Shown here: positions 19,316 to 30,939 of the stretch, piece by piece | How positions within the stretch are numbered: the first letter of the stretch is position 1 | Layout: the number at the start of each line of letters is the position of its first letter | The notes under the pieces: generated by a model | What the model was told of the DNA's origin: nothing | The model's input: the letters and a program-made list of their open reading frames with translations, nothing else | Databases searched by the model: none | Position numbers and translations under genes: made by a program | Source: Ferribacterium limneticum | GTDB taxonomy: Bacteria > Pseudomonadota > Gammaproteobacteria > Burkholderiales > Rhodocyclaceae | Length of the DNA stretch: 64,000 nucleotides | Assembly: GCF_020510565.1 (NCBI RefSeq) | Contig: NZ_CP075189.1 | Location: forward strand, 248,001-312,000 | Direction of reading: 5' to 3'

Positions 19316-19879
19316 TCATTTTCGTTTCTGTGAAGAGTCTTGCCAATGCAGGACTTTCGGCTCGGGAGCTTGAAATTCAAGGCGACTATTCTCGGCCGGC
19401 TCGAATTGTCGTCCGAGTTCATCTACCAAGCCGGCGACGGCATCCTCAATCATGTCGAGAACCAGCTCGAAGCGTCCGCCGAGGGTGAGGTAGGGATCGG
19501 GAACCTCGTCTTCGGTGAAGCGTCTGGCGTAGTCCATGACCAACCTGATTCGCATCAATTGCTCTTCGGTCGCCATGCGCCGCAGGTTGTACAGATTGGT
19601 CCGGTCCATGGCCAGGATGAGGTCAAAATAGTCCAGGTCCTGCCAGCCGATACGCCGGGCGCGGATTTGTGACAGGTCATAGCCCTTCGCCCGCGCCACC
19701 CGCTGGCTGTTGCCGTCGCAAGCCTCGCCGACGCGATAGCCGTGGGTCCCGGCAGAACAGACCTCGATCCGGTCGGCCAGTCCGTTTTGCTCGATTAACT
19801 GGCGCAGTATCGCCTCGGCTGTCGGCGAGCGACAGACGTTGCTCATGCAGACACAGAGGATGCGGAAGGGGGTTTTCAT
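19316..19879 (-). CDS. Low molecular weight protein-tyrosine phosphatase
   Basis: A 187-residue protein with the family P-loop near the N-terminus, CMSNVCRSP: nucleophile Cys11 and Arg17 in the C-x5-R pattern, with Ser in place of the more usual Gly. The acid loop DPYL appears later (EVPDPYLTLGG), as does the MDRTNLYNL segment. The C-terminus is about 20-30 residues longer than the usual 150-160. The enzyme removes phosphate from tyrosines or small phosphorylated compounds. It is not beside a tyrosine kinase or capsule cluster, so the substrate is unknown. Confidence 0.92.
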   Translation of the reverse strand: MKTPFRILCVCMSNVCRSPTAEAILRQLIEQNGLADRIEVCSAGTHGYRVGEACDGNSQRVARAKGYDLSQIRARRIGWQDLDYFDLILAMDRTNLYNLRRMATEEQLMRIRLVMDYARRFTEDEVPDPYLTLGGRFELVLDMIEDAVAGLVDELGRQFEPAENSRLEFQAPEPKVLHWQDSSQKRK

Positions 19880-19894
19880 TCGGCCACGGTGGCG

Positions 19895-20254
19895 CTACTT
19901 CAGGTTTCTTTCGCGCACGATGGGGGGCACGAATTTCACTGAAAACCGCCAGCCTTCCGGGGTGGCTTTGAGGAGCAGGGATTTCGACTTGGCCCCGGCG
20001 TCGAAGGCGGGTTCATCGCCGAGCAGTTCGATGGCACCAATGCCCTTGATGACGCAGGCGCCGGGAAGGGTGACGAAAGCCGATTCGGCGGCGACCAGAA
20101 CGAATTGCCCCTCGCGCGATTCCGAACACGACAGCCCTTTTGGCACGGTGGACGGATTCTCTTTCCAGGCCAGGCGAAGCGTTTCCAGGGCGGCGCCGAG
20201 TTCGTCGGTGATTTTTGCGGCGAGGGTGACTTCGCGTGACTTGGCGTGGTTCAT
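19895..20254 (-). CDS. Conserved hypothetical protein, about 119 residues
   Basis: From ATG 20254 (MNHAKSREVTLAAKITDELG) the protein has 119 residues, no signal peptide and no membrane segment. The sequence looks like a small alpha/beta cytoplasmic protein (ESREGQFVLVAAESAFVTLP, GWRFSVKFVPPIVRERNLK). No family was recognised. It ends 15 bases before the phosphatase start and could be co-transcribed with it. The frame extends upstream to 20311 without a better start. Confidence 0.7.
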   Translation of the reverse strand: MNHAKSREVTLAAKITDELGAALETLRLAWKENPSTVPKGLSCSESREGQFVLVAAESAFVTLPGACVIKGIGAIELLGDEPAFDAGAKSKSLLLKATPEGWRFSVKFVPPIVRERNLK

Positions 20255-20285
20255 TTGATTCTCCGGGGGTTCTGGGCGGGGCCGA

Positions 20286-20708
20286 TCAAAGCCACGACAA
20301 CCAGCGGCCAAGTCCCAGCATCAGGAGTATCGGCAGGTAGGGAAAGGCGACGGTCGGGCGCAAGGCGCTGACCAGGTAACTGCCGAGCAGGGCGCCGCCA
20401 GTTGGGCGGCTGGCCAGCCAGTCGGTATGAAGTTGCATGGCGGACGGCGTCGGGTTCGGTTGAGCGAGGCGTGCCTCGACACTGAGCAGGCGATCGGCCA
20501 GGCGCGACTGGTAAGTCTTGAAAATGCCTTCCTGTATCCAGCAGATCAGGACCGTGAAGGCGATCCAGGTCAGCGGCAAACCGGTGGCCAGTCCGGCTAT
20601 GGACAAGGCCAGGCAGGCCAGTTTGATGAACAGGGCGTTTTGTTCGTGCTGCTCGTGATTGTCCTGCAGGGTTTGCCATTCCTTACCCAGTAAGGTGGAA
20701 CTTTCCAT
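20286..20708 (-). CDS. Hypothetical membrane protein
   Basis: A 140-residue protein from ATG 20708, preceded by AGGAG. It has a hydrophilic N-terminus (about 25 residues), two closely spaced membrane segments (FIKLACLALSIAGLATGLPL, TWIAFTVLICWIQ), a soluble stretch and a third hydrophobic segment at the C-terminus (YLPILLMLGLGRWLSWL). No family was recognised. It is divergent from the TerC-family gene and upstream of the 119-residue protein on the same strand. Confidence 0.72.
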   Translation of the reverse strand: MESSTLLGKEWQTLQDNHEQHEQNALFIKLACLALSIAGLATGLPLTWIAFTVLICWIQEGIFKTYQSRLADRLLSVEARLAQPNPTPSAMQLHTDWLASRPTGGALLGSYLVSALRPTVAFPYLPILLMLGLGRWLSWL

Positions 20709-20942
20709 CGGTGTTCTCCTGTGTCGCTGGCTGCACTGAGTCTACAAGAATAGCCGCTGCCGTAGAGAATGGACAAAAAATGCAAAAGGAATATTTTTTG
20801 TCGGTGGATGTGAGCGGTATTCTTTGATTAAGTGGGTTGCATGCTTCGGTTTTTTCGAAGCATTGATGATGATGTGTGGGGTGGTTTCAATGTGCCGGGC
20901 TCCTTACAATGGTCGCCTGATCTTTCGCCTGGCTATTTCCCC

Positions 20943-21701
20943 ATGCTCGAATTCCTGCTCTCCCCCGAAATCTGGATTGCCTTCTTCACGCTGACCGCGC
21001 TGGAGTTGGTACTTGGCATCGACAACATCATTTTCATTTCGATTCTGGTCGACAAGCTGCCCAAGGAAAAACAGGAGGTGGCACGTCGCATCGGCCTGTT
21101 TCTCGCCATGTTCATGCGCATCGGGTTGTTGCTGCTGTTGTCGTGGATCGTCGGCCTGACCGAGCCGGTGCTGACGCTGTTCGACTTTGCTATTTCCGGG
21201 CGCGACATGATCCTGATCGCCGGCGGCCTGTTCCTGATCTGGAAGAGTACTGGCGAGGTGCACCAGTTGCTCGAAGGCGAGGAGGGCGAGGCCTCGAGCA
21301 AGGTGGCGTCGAGCTTTGCTGGCGTCATCGCCCAGATCATCGTCATCGACCTGGTGTTTTCGCTCGACTCGATCATCACGGCGGTCGGCATGGTCAGCGA
21401 AGTTGGCGTGATGATCGCCGCCGTCGTCGCCTCGGTCGGCCTGATGATGTTGTTCGCCCGCTCGATCGGCGAATTCGTCTCGAACCACCCGACGATCAAG
21501 ATGCTGGCGCTGTCATTCCTGGTCGTTGTCGGCGTCGTGCTGATCGCCGATGGTTTCGGTCACCATGTGCCGAAGGGTTACATCTACTTCGCCATGGCCT
21601 TCTCGGTCGGTGTCGAAATGCTCAACATCCGCATGCGCAAGAAGACGGTCAAGCCGGTCGATCTGCGTGAACCCTACGTGCGCGAACAGGAAGGAACCTG
21701 A
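20943..21701 (+). CDS. TerC family integral membrane protein
   Basis: About 252 residues from ATG 20943 ([20 protein letters not shown]). Seven to eight hydrophobic segments carry the two family motifs with membrane-embedded Asp: [12 protein letters not shown] and [12 protein letters not shown]. TerC/Alx proteins are linked to metal (Mn) export and tellurite or alkali response; the ion here is inferred. The frame is open to 20832, but the upstream part is not family-like. I looked for a yybP-ykoY Mn riboswitch in 20709-20942 and saw none, only two short hairpins. The 3' end overlaps the convergent kinase gene by 28 bases. Confidence 0.88.
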   Translation: MLEFLLSPEIWIAFFTLTALELVLGIDNIIFISILVDKLPKEKQEVARRIGLFLAMFMRIGLLLLLSWIVGLTEPVLTLFDFAISGRDMILIAGGLFLIWKSTGEVHQLLEGEEGEASSKVASSFAGVIAQIIVIDLVFSLDSIITAVGMVSEVGVMIAAVVASVGLMMLFARSIGEFVSNHPTIKMLALSFLVVVGVVLIADGFGHHVPKGYIYFAMAFSVGVEMLNIRMRKKTVKPVDLREPYVREQEGT

Positions 21702-24697
21702 TCCGGCAAGCTCCCCTCGAGGGCCTCGAAAGCGGGTGCAAAGTCAAAAGTCTCAATCAACTGGGCAATTTGCCGGGTTCGCGCGCTGCCCAGTAGCTGC
21801 TCGAATTCCGCACGGTACAACGCGAAATAGACCTGTGAAGCCATGTCGTCAGTCGCCAGCAACTCGCCCAGTTTTCGGATCAGCAGTGTGCTATCGGTCG
21901 CCTCACGGGGAGCGGTCGGTAGCGGGGCGGCGCAAATTTCGTCCGGCAGGCTGTCGAGTTGGGCTATGAATTTGGCAAGTTCCGGCTTTAAATCGAGCAG
22001 GCGCTCACGGGCGAGAGCGGATGCATTGCTCAGCTGCTGCTTGAGTGGTAGTTCGATGCTCTCCGCAATTTCGCGGATTCTTCGAGCGCCAATGCTGGCA
22101 GCGCCACCTTTCAGCGAGTGGGCGAGGCTCCGGGCTTCATCGAGGCGGTTGTCATCGAGCGCGCGAAGCAACTCGTCAGCGTTGTCACGGTGGCTGAGTG
22201 CGAACAGTTTCAGCAGGCGGCAGTAGCGCGGCAGCTTTCCGGCCACCACTTTTAGCCCCTCTTTGACATCCAGATTTGTTATGCCGTGCAGCGTACGCAG
22301 CGTGCCGGCGTCGGGCGCGCTAGGCGCTGCAGGGGCAGACGTATTTGACGGCGGGCGCGTAGACTCGATGCGAATCCAGCGCAGCAGCGTGGCGTACAGC
22401 TTCTCCGGGGTGACCGGTTTGGCAAGGTGGTCGTTCATGCCTGCCCCCAGGCAGATATCCCGATCCTCGTTAAATGCGTTGGCCGTCATGGCAATGATGG
22501 GAACCGACGTGTGCCCGGGCATGCGGCGAATAGCTTGGGTTGCTTCGATGCCATCCACATTGGGCATCTGGATATCCATCAGGATAAGGTCGTAGTCACT
22601 GCTACTGGCCAGGTCGATGGCTTGTTGGCCGTCCGCCGCAACGTCAACGTGCATGCCGATATCCCTGAGAAGTTCGGTGGCAACCTCCTGATTGACTTGG
22701 TTGTCCTCGGCCAGCAGGACGCGGCGACCGTTCAGTGGGGCCAGGTTTAGGCTGTCCTGATGGTGAAGGAGGGGCTCCATGTAGCGGGCGGGGCCGAGCA
22801 GGGCATGGTTCAGCGCCTCATGCAGGTCCGATGGCATAACGGGTTTGTTCAGCTGGTAAACGATGCCGGCTTCATTCAGGCGCGCCTGCGGCCAGTCACG
22901 GCCATAGGCCGTAACCAGTACGATGCGGGGGATTCCCTTGCCGATGCGGAGAATGCGGCGTGCGGTTTCGATGCCGTCCATGCCGGGCATTGCCCAGTCG
23001 GTCAGGATGACATCAAAGGTTTTTCCCTGAGCGAGTGCAGCTTCGACACAACGCAACGCAGCCTCGCCCGACTCGGCAGTGCTGACTTGTGCCCGGTAGC
23101 TTTGTAACATGTGGCTCATCGCGTCGCGGGCGTTGATATCGTCGTCAATGACCAGAACATTGAGTCCTTCGGGCAGGCTTCCCCGGGGCAGCTGGTTTAT
23201 CTGGCTGATGGCATGTTGAAAAGGAATTTCGCACCAGAAAGTGCTGCCTTTCCCCGGGGTGCTGAAGACGCCGATCTCTCCTCCCATGAGCTTGGTCAGT
23301 CGCTTGCAGATGGCCAGACCAAGTCCGGTCCCGCCATATCTGCGCGTGGTCGAAGAATCGGCTTGTTCGAAGGCCTGAAAAATCCGGATCTGTTGATCCG
23401 GCGTCAGCCCGATGCCAGTGTCAGTGACTTCGAAGCGCACATGTAGGCTGGTCGCGTCTTGCGCCATAAGGCGAGCGCTGAGGATGATGCTGCCGTGCTC
23501 GGTGAATTTGATTGAATTGCTGGCGAAATTGGCGAGTATCTGGCTGAGGCGCATGGCGTCGCCATGGACGAACTCGGGAATGTCCGGGTCGATGCGGTCG
23601 ATCAATTCCAGATTCTTGTTTTCCGCCTGGATGCCGATCAGGTTGTTCAACTGGCGAAATATCTGGCTGAATTCAAAGTCGCCGGGGTCGAGCGTCAGCT
23701 TGTCAGCCTCGATTTTCGAGAAGTCGAGGATGTCGTTGAGTATACCGAGCAGGTGTTGTGCAGCCTGGTTGATCTTGTTGAGCTGGCTGTTGGCGTGAGC
23801 GCTCTCGACATCCCGGTGTAGCAGGTGGGTCAGCCCGATGATCGCGTTCATCGGTGTTCGGAGTTCGTGGCTCATGTTGGCCAGGAAGGCGCTTTTGGCG
23901 CGGTTTGCTGACTCGGCAACATCCTTTGCCTGTTCGAGTTCCTGAGTCCTTTGGTAGACGACCTCCTCAAGGTGTTCGCGGTGTTGCTGCAAGGCATGGG
24001 CCGCATTTTTCCGTTTGGCGATTTCTTCGAGCAACTCCGCGTGATTGGTTTGTAATTCACTGCGCATGGTTGCGAAGCTGCTGACCAGCGCACCGATCTC
24101 ATCGTTGCCAACGGATGGGAGCGGGGTGTCATAGCGTCCTCTGGCTAGTGCGCTGGAGGCGGAGACAAGGCGGCTGGCCGGGCGGATCACGGTAAGTTCC
24201 AGAACGACAGCGATGATCACGGTCAGGGCGAGGACGATGGCCAGCAGCAGGTAGAGCAATTCGTGATGATGGGCGAGGTTGTCGGCAATGAAGGGTTGCA
24301 TGTCGACGGTTACCTGCAACTGGCCGAGATCCTTGTCGAGGAAACGAATCGGGCGTTTCAGGGTGTGCGCTATCGCCTGATCTGGCGGCTGCTGGCCCGA
24401 GGGGGCTGGCTGAAGGGGGTAGAGCTGCTGCCCGTCGGCGTTGATCAGCCTAATTTGCTGCCATTCCCCGTTGCGTGTTTTGACGGCGTCGAGATTCTCG
24501 TAAATATTTGCCAACTGGTCACTGAGAAGCAGCGGGACAAGTCCTTCCGCCACGCTATCGATATGCCGTTCAATCAGGCGGAGATTGCTTTCTTCCGCGT
24601 TGCGAATCGAATCCGGTATCCAGGTGAATTGCAGGAGTCCGCCAATCAGCGCGCCGATCAGAATCAATGGCAACAGGAGTTTCTGGCGAAGTTTCAT
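21674..24697 (-). CDS. Hybrid histidine kinase with two receivers and an Hpt domain
   Basis: A 1007-residue membrane kinase. A first membrane segment ([20 protein letters not shown]), a periplasmic domain of about 120 residues, and a second segment ([20 protein letters not shown]) are followed by HAMP. Then come a coiled coil, HisKA ([11 protein letters not shown]), HATPase ([10 protein letters not shown]), a first receiver ([12 protein letters not shown]), a second receiver ([13 protein letters not shown]), and a C-terminal Hpt domain with its His in [13 protein letters not shown]. This is a complete BarA-like phosphorelay in one chain. The PhnD-like binding protein gene ends 11 bases upstream, so the periplasmic protein may present the signal. 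Confidence 0.93.
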   Translation of the reverse strand: MKLRQKLLLPLILIGALIGGLLQFTWIPDSIRNAEESNLRLIERHIDSVAEGLVPLLLSDQLANIYENLDAVKTRNGEWQQIRLINADGQQLYPLQPAPSGQQPPDQAIAHTLKRPIRFLDKDLGQLQVTVDMQPFIADNLAHHHELLYLLLAIVLALTVIIAVVLELTVIRPASRLVSASSALARGRYDTPLPSVGNDEIGALVSSFATMRSELQTNHAELLEEIAKRKNAAHALQQHREHLEEVVYQRTQELEQAKDVAESANRAKSAFLANMSHELRTPMNAIIGLTHLLHRDVESAHANSQLNKINQAAQHLLGILNDILDFSKIEADKLTLDPGDFEFSQIFRQLNNLIGIQAENKNLELIDRIDPDIPEFVHGDAMRLSQILANFASNSIKFTEHGSIILSARLMAQDATSLHVRFEVTDTGIGLTPDQQIRIFQAFEQADSSTTRRYGGTGLGLAICKRLTKLMGGEIGVFSTPGKGSTFWCEIPFQHAISQINQLPRGSLPEGLNVLVIDDDINARDAMSHMLQSYRAQVSTAESGEAALRCVEAALAQGKTFDVILTDWAMPGMDGIETARRILRIGKGIPRIVLVTAYGRDWPQARLNEAGIVYQLNKPVMPSDLHEALNHALLGPARYMEPLLHHQDSLNLAPLNGRRVLLAEDNQVNQEVATELLRDIGMHVDVAADGQQAIDLASSSDYDLILMDIQMPNVDGIEATQAIRRMPGHTSVPIIAMTANAFNEDRDICLGAGMNDHLAKPVTPEKLYATLLRWIRIESTRPPSNTSAPAAPSAPDAGTLRTLHGITNLDVKEGLKVVAGKLPRYCRLLKLFALSHRDNADELLRALDDNRLDEARSLAHSLKGGAASIGARRIREIAESIELPLKQQLSNASALARERLLDLKPELAKFIAQLDSLPDEICAAPLPTAPREATDSTLLIRKLGELLATDDMASQVYFALYRAEFEQLLGSARTRQIAQLIETFDFAPAFEALEGSLPDQVPSCSRT

Positions 24698-24708
24698 GGC
24701 CGTATCGG

Positions 24709-25533
24709 CTAGTCACTCAAATAAGCTTCCAAGCCCAGTTTCTTCAAAGGCAAGTAATCCTGCATCGAGGTGGAGACTGGATCTGGCATCGGTATGGTTT
24801 GCAGGAGTCTCTTGCCATCCTGGGTTGTGGCGAGCCCCAGCAGGGATTGCTGTAGCGACTGACGCACCCTGGCCGGCACTTGGGGGTGGGCGACAATCGG
24901 GTGAGACGGCATGTCACGCGTGGTGTGGAGTATGCGCAGCGCGTCCTGTACCGTCTTTTCCTGCACCTGCAGCGTCTTTTCGACGCCGCCACCGGCCGGA
25001 AGCTGGCCGGTCGCAACTTGCAGATAGACGGAACTATGCGACTTGACGTCGACCGGGGTGAGTCTTGTCTTGAATGTCTGTTCCAGTTCGGCGCGCAACA
25101 ACAGGCAGGCGCCCAGCGCATCGAGCGCGGGAACGGCTAGCTTGGCGCCGTTGAGTTCAGCCGGCGTCCTGAGCGGGCTGTCATTGCGAACGACCAGTAT
25201 GCCCCGCAGTGGCTGCTGGTCGCGGACGAGCGGGATATAGCCCTGACGCTGGTCCTTCTTTACTACGAGGTAGGGATTGATGTAGGCGAAATCGAAGCGG
25301 CCCTTGGCAAGTTCGTTCTCGAAGTCGGGTACGGTCAGGGTAGCAACCAGTTTGAGCTTGTAGCCGGTGCGCCGGCTGAGTTCGTCAACGACAGGCTGCC
25401 ATATGGCGAACAGCTTGCGTTGTTCGTATTGGGGAGCGACGGCGAAGGTGTAGCTCTCTTCGGTCTTCGCCGGACCGCTGAGCAGCAGTGCGAAGATGAG
25501 CAGAAGGGAGGTGATGGCGCGCAAGGAATCCAT
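24709..25533 (-). CDS. PhnD-like periplasmic substrate-binding protein
   Basis: A 274-residue protein with a signal peptide ([15 protein letters not shown]) followed by the phosphate/phosphite/phosphonate-binding fold: [20 protein letters not shown], then [10 protein letters not shown] and [20 protein letters not shown]. No permease or ATPase genes adjoin it. Instead it sits 11 bases upstream of a hybrid kinase on the same strand. Such orphan PhnD-type proteins are known to pair with sensor kinases as signal receptors. The ligand is not determined by the sequence. Confidence 0.87.
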   Translation of the reverse strand: MDSLRAITSLLLIFALLLSGPAKTEESYTFAVAPQYEQRKLFAIWQPVVDELSRRTGYKLKLVATLTVPDFENELAKGRFDFAYINPYLVVKKDQRQGYIPLVRDQQPLRGILVVRNDSPLRTPAELNGAKLAVPALDALGACLLLRAELEQTFKTRLTPVDVKSHSSVYLQVATGQLPAGGGVEKTLQVQEKTVQDALRILHTTRDMPSHPIVAHPQVPARVRQSLQQSLLGLATTQDGKRLLQTIPMPDPVSTSMQDYLPLKKLGLEAYLSD

Positions 25534-25693
25534 GTGAGGCTCCGGATTTTTTGTATTTGTTATTTATAGATTATCTGCCTCATTTGTCTCCAGGTAAAAG
25601 CATTTTCATGGCTTGGCGCCGCCTATTTTTTGGACGATCATGGGCCCCGATGATCGGCATGAAGTGCAGATCTTTTTGCGCTTCGCCTCTTGA

Positions 25694-26257
25694 TCAGACC
25701 GGCGAGAGGATGGCGACGACGCGGCCCGGTTCGATGCGGATCGAACGAAGCAGCCAGCGGGCGGCCTTCTCCTGGGCGGTGCCGTCTTCGCGCAGGATGT
25801 AAACTGGCTTCGCGCGGAAATAATTGCTCATCAACTGGGTCACAGCCTGGCGGGCCATTGGTTCCGACTCGCGGCCGATGGCTTGCGATTGGACCGAGTG
25901 GGCAACCGGGTTTTCGAGGAAAAAAGCCTTGGCGTTGTCGTCGTAGCGGATGCCGGAGGTGCCTTCGAAGGCGACCGGAACGGGTGGGCTGCCGAGCAGC
26001 GAGACATTGATGCGGGCTGACAGCGTGGCTCTGCCTTCCGGGGTGCCGAGGAAAATCCGGGGTGGCTCGATGAGCGACACGACAACGAGGCCGTTGCCGT
26101 AGCTTTTCTGCATCGTGCCGCTCTTTTCCACCTGAGTCTGGATATCGGCCTCGGAAAAGTAGATTTCGCGTTCGAGAAAGCCGGCGCCCCACAAGGTGCC
26201 GCTGGCGAACAGGGCCAGCGCGGTTAGCGCCGCTCTCAGTCTGATGCTTGTATTCAT
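25694..26257 (-). CDS. DUF1439 family secreted protein (YceB-like)
   Basis: A 187-residue protein from ATG 26257 (MNTSIRLRAALTALALFASG) with a signal peptide. The rest fits the DUF1439/YceB pattern: FLEREIYFSEADIQTQVEKS, RIFLGTPEGRATLSARINV, GIRYDDNAKAFFLENP and a C-terminal VYILREDG strand. There is no lipobox cysteine, so it is probably free in the periplasm. Function unknown; related proteins bind lipids in the periplasm. The upstream AraC gene ends eight bases before its start, so they may be co-transcribed. Confidence 0.8.
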   Translation of the reverse strand: MNTSIRLRAALTALALFASGTLWGAGFLEREIYFSEADIQTQVEKSGTMQKSYGNGLVVVSLIEPPRIFLGTPEGRATLSARINVSLLGSPPVPVAFEGTSGIRYDDNAKAFFLENPVAHSVQSQAIGRESEPMARQAVTQLMSNYFRAKPVYILREDGTAQEKAARWLLRSIRIEPGRVVAILSPV

Positions 26258-26265
26258 GCGTGTCC

Positions 26266-27354
26266 TCAATTCGTCCCGGCGGTCTTGCCCGCCCATTTGC
26301 GTCGGTAGTGTACCGGTGCCATGCCGGTCCATTCGACAAAGGCACGATAAAAGGCCGATGTGTCGGCGTAGCCCAGATCGGCGGCAACCTGGGCAATCGA
26401 ATCCTTGCTCTTGGTCAGGCGGGCCAGCGCCATGTCGCGGCGCAGGGCGTCCTTGATGCCGCGAAAGCTCGAACCTTCTTCTTCGAGCCGGCGGTGGATG
26501 GTGCGCGGCGAGAGGTAGAGACGGTCGGCGATGTCGTCGAGGCTCAGCGTGGCGGGCAGGGCGGCGCGCAGCAGGTCGCGGACGCGGATCACCATTTCGC
26601 GGTCGCGCCGATAGAGCATCGTGATCTTGCCCGGGGCGCCCTCGAGGAAGGTGGTTAGCGCCGCGTCATCGCGGCGGATGGGCAGGTCGAGCAGGTTGGC
26701 GTTGAAGCTGGCGACCAGCGTGCCGACGCCGCCGGGAACGGTCGGGGCGAAGCGCGAATCCTCGGTGAAGATCAGCGGGTAGTCGGCCGAGTGGGCCGGT
26801 CGGCGGTAGGGGAAAATGACGCTGTCGAGCCCGATGCCGCGCCCGGCCAGCCAGCAGGCCAGGCCGTGCAGCAGGCGAAGCAGCCATTCGAAGGCGAAGA
26901 TGCGGCCGGGGTCGTCGGAGCTGTCGGCGAGCTTGCGTGTTTCGGCGATGACCAGCTCGGCATGGCCGTGCGAGCGCCGCACGCTGACCGCCAGATCGGG
27001 CAAGACGACATGCAGGAAACGGCTGGCCCGGTTGAGCGCGTCGGCAAGGGTCGGTGCGCTGAGGCAGCCGCGGCACAGGAACTCGAAGCTGCCGATGCGC
27101 ATGGGCTGGGCGAACAGGCCGAAACCCTCGTCGTCGAGCTCACGGTTCAGTCGGTTGTAGAGGGCGGCGTAGCGGTCGATGGGAATCCGGCTGGCGGTGT
27201 CTGCAATATTGATCCCGGTGGCGGCGAGCAGGGGGGCTGGGTTGATCTGGCGGCGAGTCAGGCCGGCCAGCATTCCGGTAACAAAACCCATTGCAACAGT
27301 GGCTTGCGTTCGGGCTGGGGATTCCTGGTTGGTGCTATGCAGCATTTTGGCCAT
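26266..27354 (-). CDS. AraC family transcriptional regulator
   Basis: About 362 residues. The N-terminal two thirds match the Arabinose_bd/OruR-like sensor domain ([35 protein letters not shown]). The C-terminal 100 residues hold two helix-turn-helix motifs ([20 protein letters not shown] and [20 protein letters not shown]). Start candidates are ATG 27354 and ATG 27345, both inside a dispersed repeat copy that supplies the start codon. The gene is divergent from icmF, so it may regulate it. Confidence 0.9.
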   Translation of the reverse strand: MAKMLHSTNQESPARTQATVAMGFVTGMLAGLTRRQINPAPLLAATGINIADTASRIPIDRYAALYNRLNRELDDEGFGLFAQPMRIGSFEFLCRGCLSAPTLADALNRASRFLHVVLPDLAVSVRRSHGHAELVIAETRKLADSSDDPGRIFAFEWLLRLLHGLACWLAGRGIGLDSVIFPYRRPAHSADYPLIFTEDSRFAPTVPGGVGTLVASFNANLLDLPIRRDDAALTTFLEGAPGKITMLYRRDREMVIRVRDLLRAALPATLSLDDIADRLYLSPRTIHRRLEEEGSSFRGIKDALRRDMALARLTKSKDSIAQVAADLGYADTSAFYRAFVEWTGMAPVHYRRKWAGKTAGTN

Positions 27355-27373
27355 TTTTTCCGGTTCACCGTCG
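27343..27373 (-). repeat. Dispersed repeat, copy 6, covering the AraC start codon
   Basis: Minus-strand reading CGACGGTGAACCGGAAAAAA then TGGCCAAAATG; both possible ATG codons of the AraC gene lie inside it. The core has one change (CGGTGAACCG) but keeps the CGGT/ACCG half-sites. Confidence 0.75.
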
Positions 27374-27485
27374 CACTGTATCACCTTGGCGGAATTTGCA
27401 CGATTGTCGTCATTCGCAACAATGGCGCCGTGCCAAAAGCGGCCTACCATGGGCGCCTTTCCCCCTTATCGTTGAGGCAGGCGTC

Positions 27486-30400
27486 ATGACCGATCTTTCC
27501 GTTGCCAAGAAGCTTTCCCCGTACAAGCCGAAGAACAAGGTGCGTTTCGTCACTGCCGCCTCGCTGTTTGACGGGCACGACGCCTCGATCAACATCATGC
27601 GCCGCATTCTGCAATCGACCGGGTCCGAAGTTATCCACCTCGGCCACAACCGCTCGGTGCAGGAAATCGTCAATGCCGCGCTGCAGGAAGACGTGCAGGG
27701 TATCTGCATCACCTCGTATCAGGGCGGCCACGTCGAATTTTTCAAGTACATGATCGACCTGTTGAAAGCCAACGGCGGGGCCAACATCAAGGTTTTCGGC
27801 GGCGGCGGCGGGGTAATCGTCCCGTCTGAAATCAAGGAGCTCCACGCTTACGGCGTGACCCGTATCTACGCGCCGGAAGATGGTGTGCACATGGGCCTGC
27901 AGGGCATGATCAACGAGGTCGTGCAGAACGCTGACTTCGACGTCGCTGATGAAGGCGTGCCGGGTGTCGAGCAGGCGCTGGCCGGTTTGCAGGCGGGCGA
28001 CAAGCGCCTGCTGGCACGCCTCATCACGCTGCTCGAAAACGGCGAAGTGCCGGCCCTCAAAGAGCCGCTGCTCAAGGCGGCAGCTGCGCTGGAAACGCCG
28101 GTTCTCGGCATCACCGGCACGGGCGGTGCCGGCAAGTCCTCGCTGACCGATGAAATCGTCCGTCGTTTCCGCCTCGATCAGGGCGATACCGTCAAGATCG
28201 GCATGATCTCGATCGACCCGTCGCGCAAGCGGACCGGCGGTGCGCTACTCGGCGACCGCATCCGCATGAACGCCATCGAACACCCGAACATCTTCATGCG
28301 CTCGCTGGCCACCCGCGATACCGGCTCCGAAATTTCCGTCGCGCTGCCCGAGGTCATCGCTGCCTGCAAGCTGGCCGGCTTCGATCTGGTCATTGTCGAA
28401 ACCTCCGGCATCGGCCAGGGCAATGCGGCCATCGTGCCCTTCGTCGATCTGTCCCTGTACGTCATGACCCCCGAGTTCGGCGCCGCTTCGCAGCTCGAGA
28501 AGATCGACATGCTCGATTTCGCCGATTTCGTGGCGATCAACAAGTTCGACCGCAAGGGCGCCGAGGATGCGCTGCGCGATGTCCGCAAGCAATACCAGCG
28601 CAATCGCGAGGCCTTCTCCACGCCGACCGACGACATGCCGGTGTTCGGCACGCAGGCCGCCCGCTTCAACGATGACGGCGTGACAGCTCTGTATCAGGCC
28701 CTCGTTCCGGCGCTGACCGAGAAGGGTCTCAAGCTCAAGCCTGGCCAGTTGCCCATCGTGACCGTCAAGCAGTCGTCGACCCAGCGCGCCATCGTCCCGG
28801 CCCAGCGCGTCCGCTACCTGGCCGAAATCGCCGACACCGTGCGCGGCTATCACGCGCACACCGAGTCGCAGGTGACGATTGCCCGCGAGCGTCAGGCGCT
28901 GCGAATTTCCAAGCAGATTTTCACCGGTTGCGAGAAAAACACGGGCGATTTCGACGAAATGCTCGCCTTCAAGGATGCCCAGCAGGATCCGAAGGCGAAG
29001 AAACTGCTCGACATGTGGCCGGCCACCGTCGAGGCTTATTCCGGCGACGAATACGTCGTGAAGATTCGCGACAAGGAAATCCGTACCAAGCTGGTGTCGG
29101 AATCGCTGTCCGGTACCAAGATCAAGAAGGTCATCCTGCCCAAGTTCGGCGATGACGGCGAAACCCTGCGTTTCCTGATGCGCGAGAACGTCCCCGGCTC
29201 CTTCCCGTACACCGCCGGCGTCTTCGCCTTCAAGCGCGAAGGCGAAGATCCGACCCGCATGTTCGCCGGCGAAGGCGATGCTTTCCGCACCAACCGCCGC
29301 TTCAAGCGCGTGTCCGAAGGCATGCCGGCGCATCGCCTCTCAACGGCGTTCGACTCAGTGACGCTGTACGGCTGCGATCCCGACGAGCGTCCGGACATCT
29401 ACGGCAAGATCGGCAATTCAGGCGTCTCGATCGCCACGCTCGACGACCTCAAGGTGCTCTACGACGGTTTCGATCTGCTCGCCCCGAGCACTTCGGTGTC
29501 GATGACCATCAACGGCCCGGCGCCGATCATTCTGGCCTGCTTCTTCAACACCGCCATCGACCAGCAGATGGCCAAGTTCGAAAAGGACAACGGCCGCCAG
29601 CCGACCGAAGACGAAGCCGAGAAAATCCGCGAATGGACGCTGTCCACCGTGCGCGGCACGGTGCAGGCCGACATCCTCAAGGAAGATCAGGGCCAGAACA
29701 CCTGCATCTTCAGCACCGAATTCGCCCTCAAGATGATGGGCGACATCCAGGAGTTTTTCGTCCATCACCAAGTGCAGAACTTCTACTCGGTGTCGATTTC
29801 TGGCTATCACATCGCTGAAGCCGGTGCCAACCCGATCAGCCAACTGGCCTTCACGCTATCCAACGGCTTCACCTACGTTGAAAGCTATCTGGCACGCGGC
29901 ATGAAGATCGATGACTTCGCGCCCAACCTGTCCTTCTTCTTCAGCAACGGCATGGATCCGGAATACTCGGTGATCGGCCGCGTCGCCCGCCGCATCTGGG
30001 CCGTGGCGATGAAGAACAAGTACGGTGCCAACGAGCGCAGCCAGAAGCTGAAGTACCACATTCAGACTTCCGGCCGCTCGCTGCACGCGCAGGAGATGGA
30101 CTTCAACGACATCCGCACGACGCTGCAGGCGCTGATCGCCATCTACGACAACTGCAACTCGCTGCACACCAACGCCTATGACGAAGCGATCACCACGCCG
30201 ACCGAGGAAAGCGTGCGCCGCGCCATGGCCATCCAGCTCATCATCAACCGCGAGTGGGGCGTCGCCAAGAACGAGAACCCGAATCAGGGCGCCTTCGTCA
30301 TCGACGAACTGACTGACCTCGTCGAAGAAGCCGTGCTCAAGGAATTCGAAGCCATCGCCTCGCGAGGCGGCGTGCTCGGTGCCATGGAAACCGGCTACCA

Positions 30401-30749
30401 GCGCGGCAAGATCCAGGAAGAGTCGATGTATTACGAGCACAAGAAGCACGATGGCTCCTACCCGATCATCGGCGTGAACACCTTCCTCAACCCGAAGGGC
30501 ATGGCCCAGCAGGAAATCGAGCTGGCCCGTTCGAGTGACGAAGAAAAGCAGTCGCAGATCAAGCGCCTGCGCGACTTCCAGACCCGCCATGCAGCAACGG
30601 CGCCGGTCATGCTGGCCAAGCTCAAGCAGACCGTGATCGAGGACGGCAATGTTTTCGCCGTGCTCGTCGATGCTGTCAAGTGCTGCTCGCTCGGCCAGAT
30701 CAGCAGCGCGCTCTATGAAGTCGGCGGCCAGTATCGGCGCAGCATGTAA
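27486..30749 (+). CDS. icmF: Fused isobutyryl-CoA mutase with MeaB-like GTPase (IcmF)
   Basis: A 1087-residue protein from ATG 27486 ([20 protein letters not shown]). Domain order is that of IcmF: an N-terminal B12-binding domain ([16 protein letters not shown]), a G-protein chaperone domain with P-loop GTGGAGKSS near residue 212 and a NKFD motif, then the mutase barrel at the C-terminus ([20 protein letters not shown]). It interconverts isobutyryl-CoA and n-butyryl-CoA with adenosylcobalamin, while the GTPase part protects and loads the cofactor. This links branched-chain degradation to butyryl-CoA. A terminator follows at 30806. Confidence 0.93.
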   Translation: MTDLSVAKKLSPYKPKNKVRFVTAASLFDGHDASINIMRRILQSTGSEVIHLGHNRSVQEIVNAALQEDVQGICITSYQGGHVEFFKYMIDLLKANGGANIKVFGGGGGVIVPSEIKELHAYGVTRIYAPEDGVHMGLQGMINEVVQNADFDVADEGVPGVEQALAGLQAGDKRLLARLITLLENGEVPALKEPLLKAAAALETPVLGITGTGGAGKSSLTDEIVRRFRLDQGDTVKIGMISIDPSRKRTGGALLGDRIRMNAIEHPNIFMRSLATRDTGSEISVALPEVIAACKLAGFDLVIVETSGIGQGNAAIVPFVDLSLYVMTPEFGAASQLEKIDMLDFADFVAINKFDRKGAEDALRDVRKQYQRNREAFSTPTDDMPVFGTQAARFNDDGVTALYQALVPALTEKGLKLKPGQLPIVTVKQSSTQRAIVPAQRVRYLAEIADTVRGYHAHTESQVTIARERQALRISKQIFTGCEKNTGDFDEMLAFKDAQQDPKAKKLLDMWPATVEAYSGDEYVVKIRDKEIRTKLVSESLSGTKIKKVILPKFGDDGETLRFLMRENVPGSFPYTAGVFAFKREGEDPTRMFAGEGDAFRTNRRFKRVSEGMPAHRLSTAFDSVTLYGCDPDERPDIYGKIGNSGVSIATLDDLKVLYDGFDLLAPSTSVSMTINGPAPIILACFFNTAIDQQMAKFEKDNGRQPTEDEAEKIREWTLSTVRGTVQADILKEDQGQNTCIFSTEFALKMMGDIQEFFVHHQVQNFYSVSISGYHIAEAGANPISQLAFTLSNGFTYVESYLARGMKIDDFAPNLSFFFSNGMDPEYSVIGRVARRIWAVAMKNKYGANERSQKLKYHIQTSGRSLHAQEMDFNDIRTTLQALIAIYDNCNSLHTNAYDEAITTPTEESVRRAMAIQLIINREWGVAKNENPNQGAFVIDELTDLVEEAVLKEFEAIASRGGVLGAMETGYQRGKIQEESMYYEHKKHDGSYPIIGVNTFLNPKGMAQQEIELARSSDEEKQSQIKRLRDFQTRHAATAPVMLAKLKQTVIEDGNVFAVLVDAVKCCSLGQISSALYEVGGQYRRSM

Positions 30750-30805
30750 GGCCGCCGTAAAAGGCGAACAGCAAACCCTACCCGAAAGGGCGGAGGAGAA
30801 AAAAG

Positions 30806-30834
30806 ACGGCGAGGCTAAGTACCTCGCCGTTTTC
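30806..30834 (+). terminator. Intrinsic terminator of icmF
   Basis: A nine-base stem (ACGGCGAGG / CCTCGCCGT) with a seven-base loop is followed by TTT. It begins 57 bases after the icmF stop. Confidence 0.75.
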
Positions 30835-30939
30835 ATTGGCGCGTCGGGCGCCAGCGGAGGCCTGTGCTGCAAGTTGCCAGATCGATGGCGGATGCCGGAG
30901 AATCGCGCTGTCCTCTCTTCCGCCTATTCGGAGTGCATC

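Noticed and set aside
20709-20942. A Mn riboswitch (yybP-ykoY) upstream of the TerC-family gene
   Set aside because: No recognisable yybP-ykoY core; only two short hairpins (ATGCTTCG / CGAAGCAT and ACAAAAAAT-type) are present.
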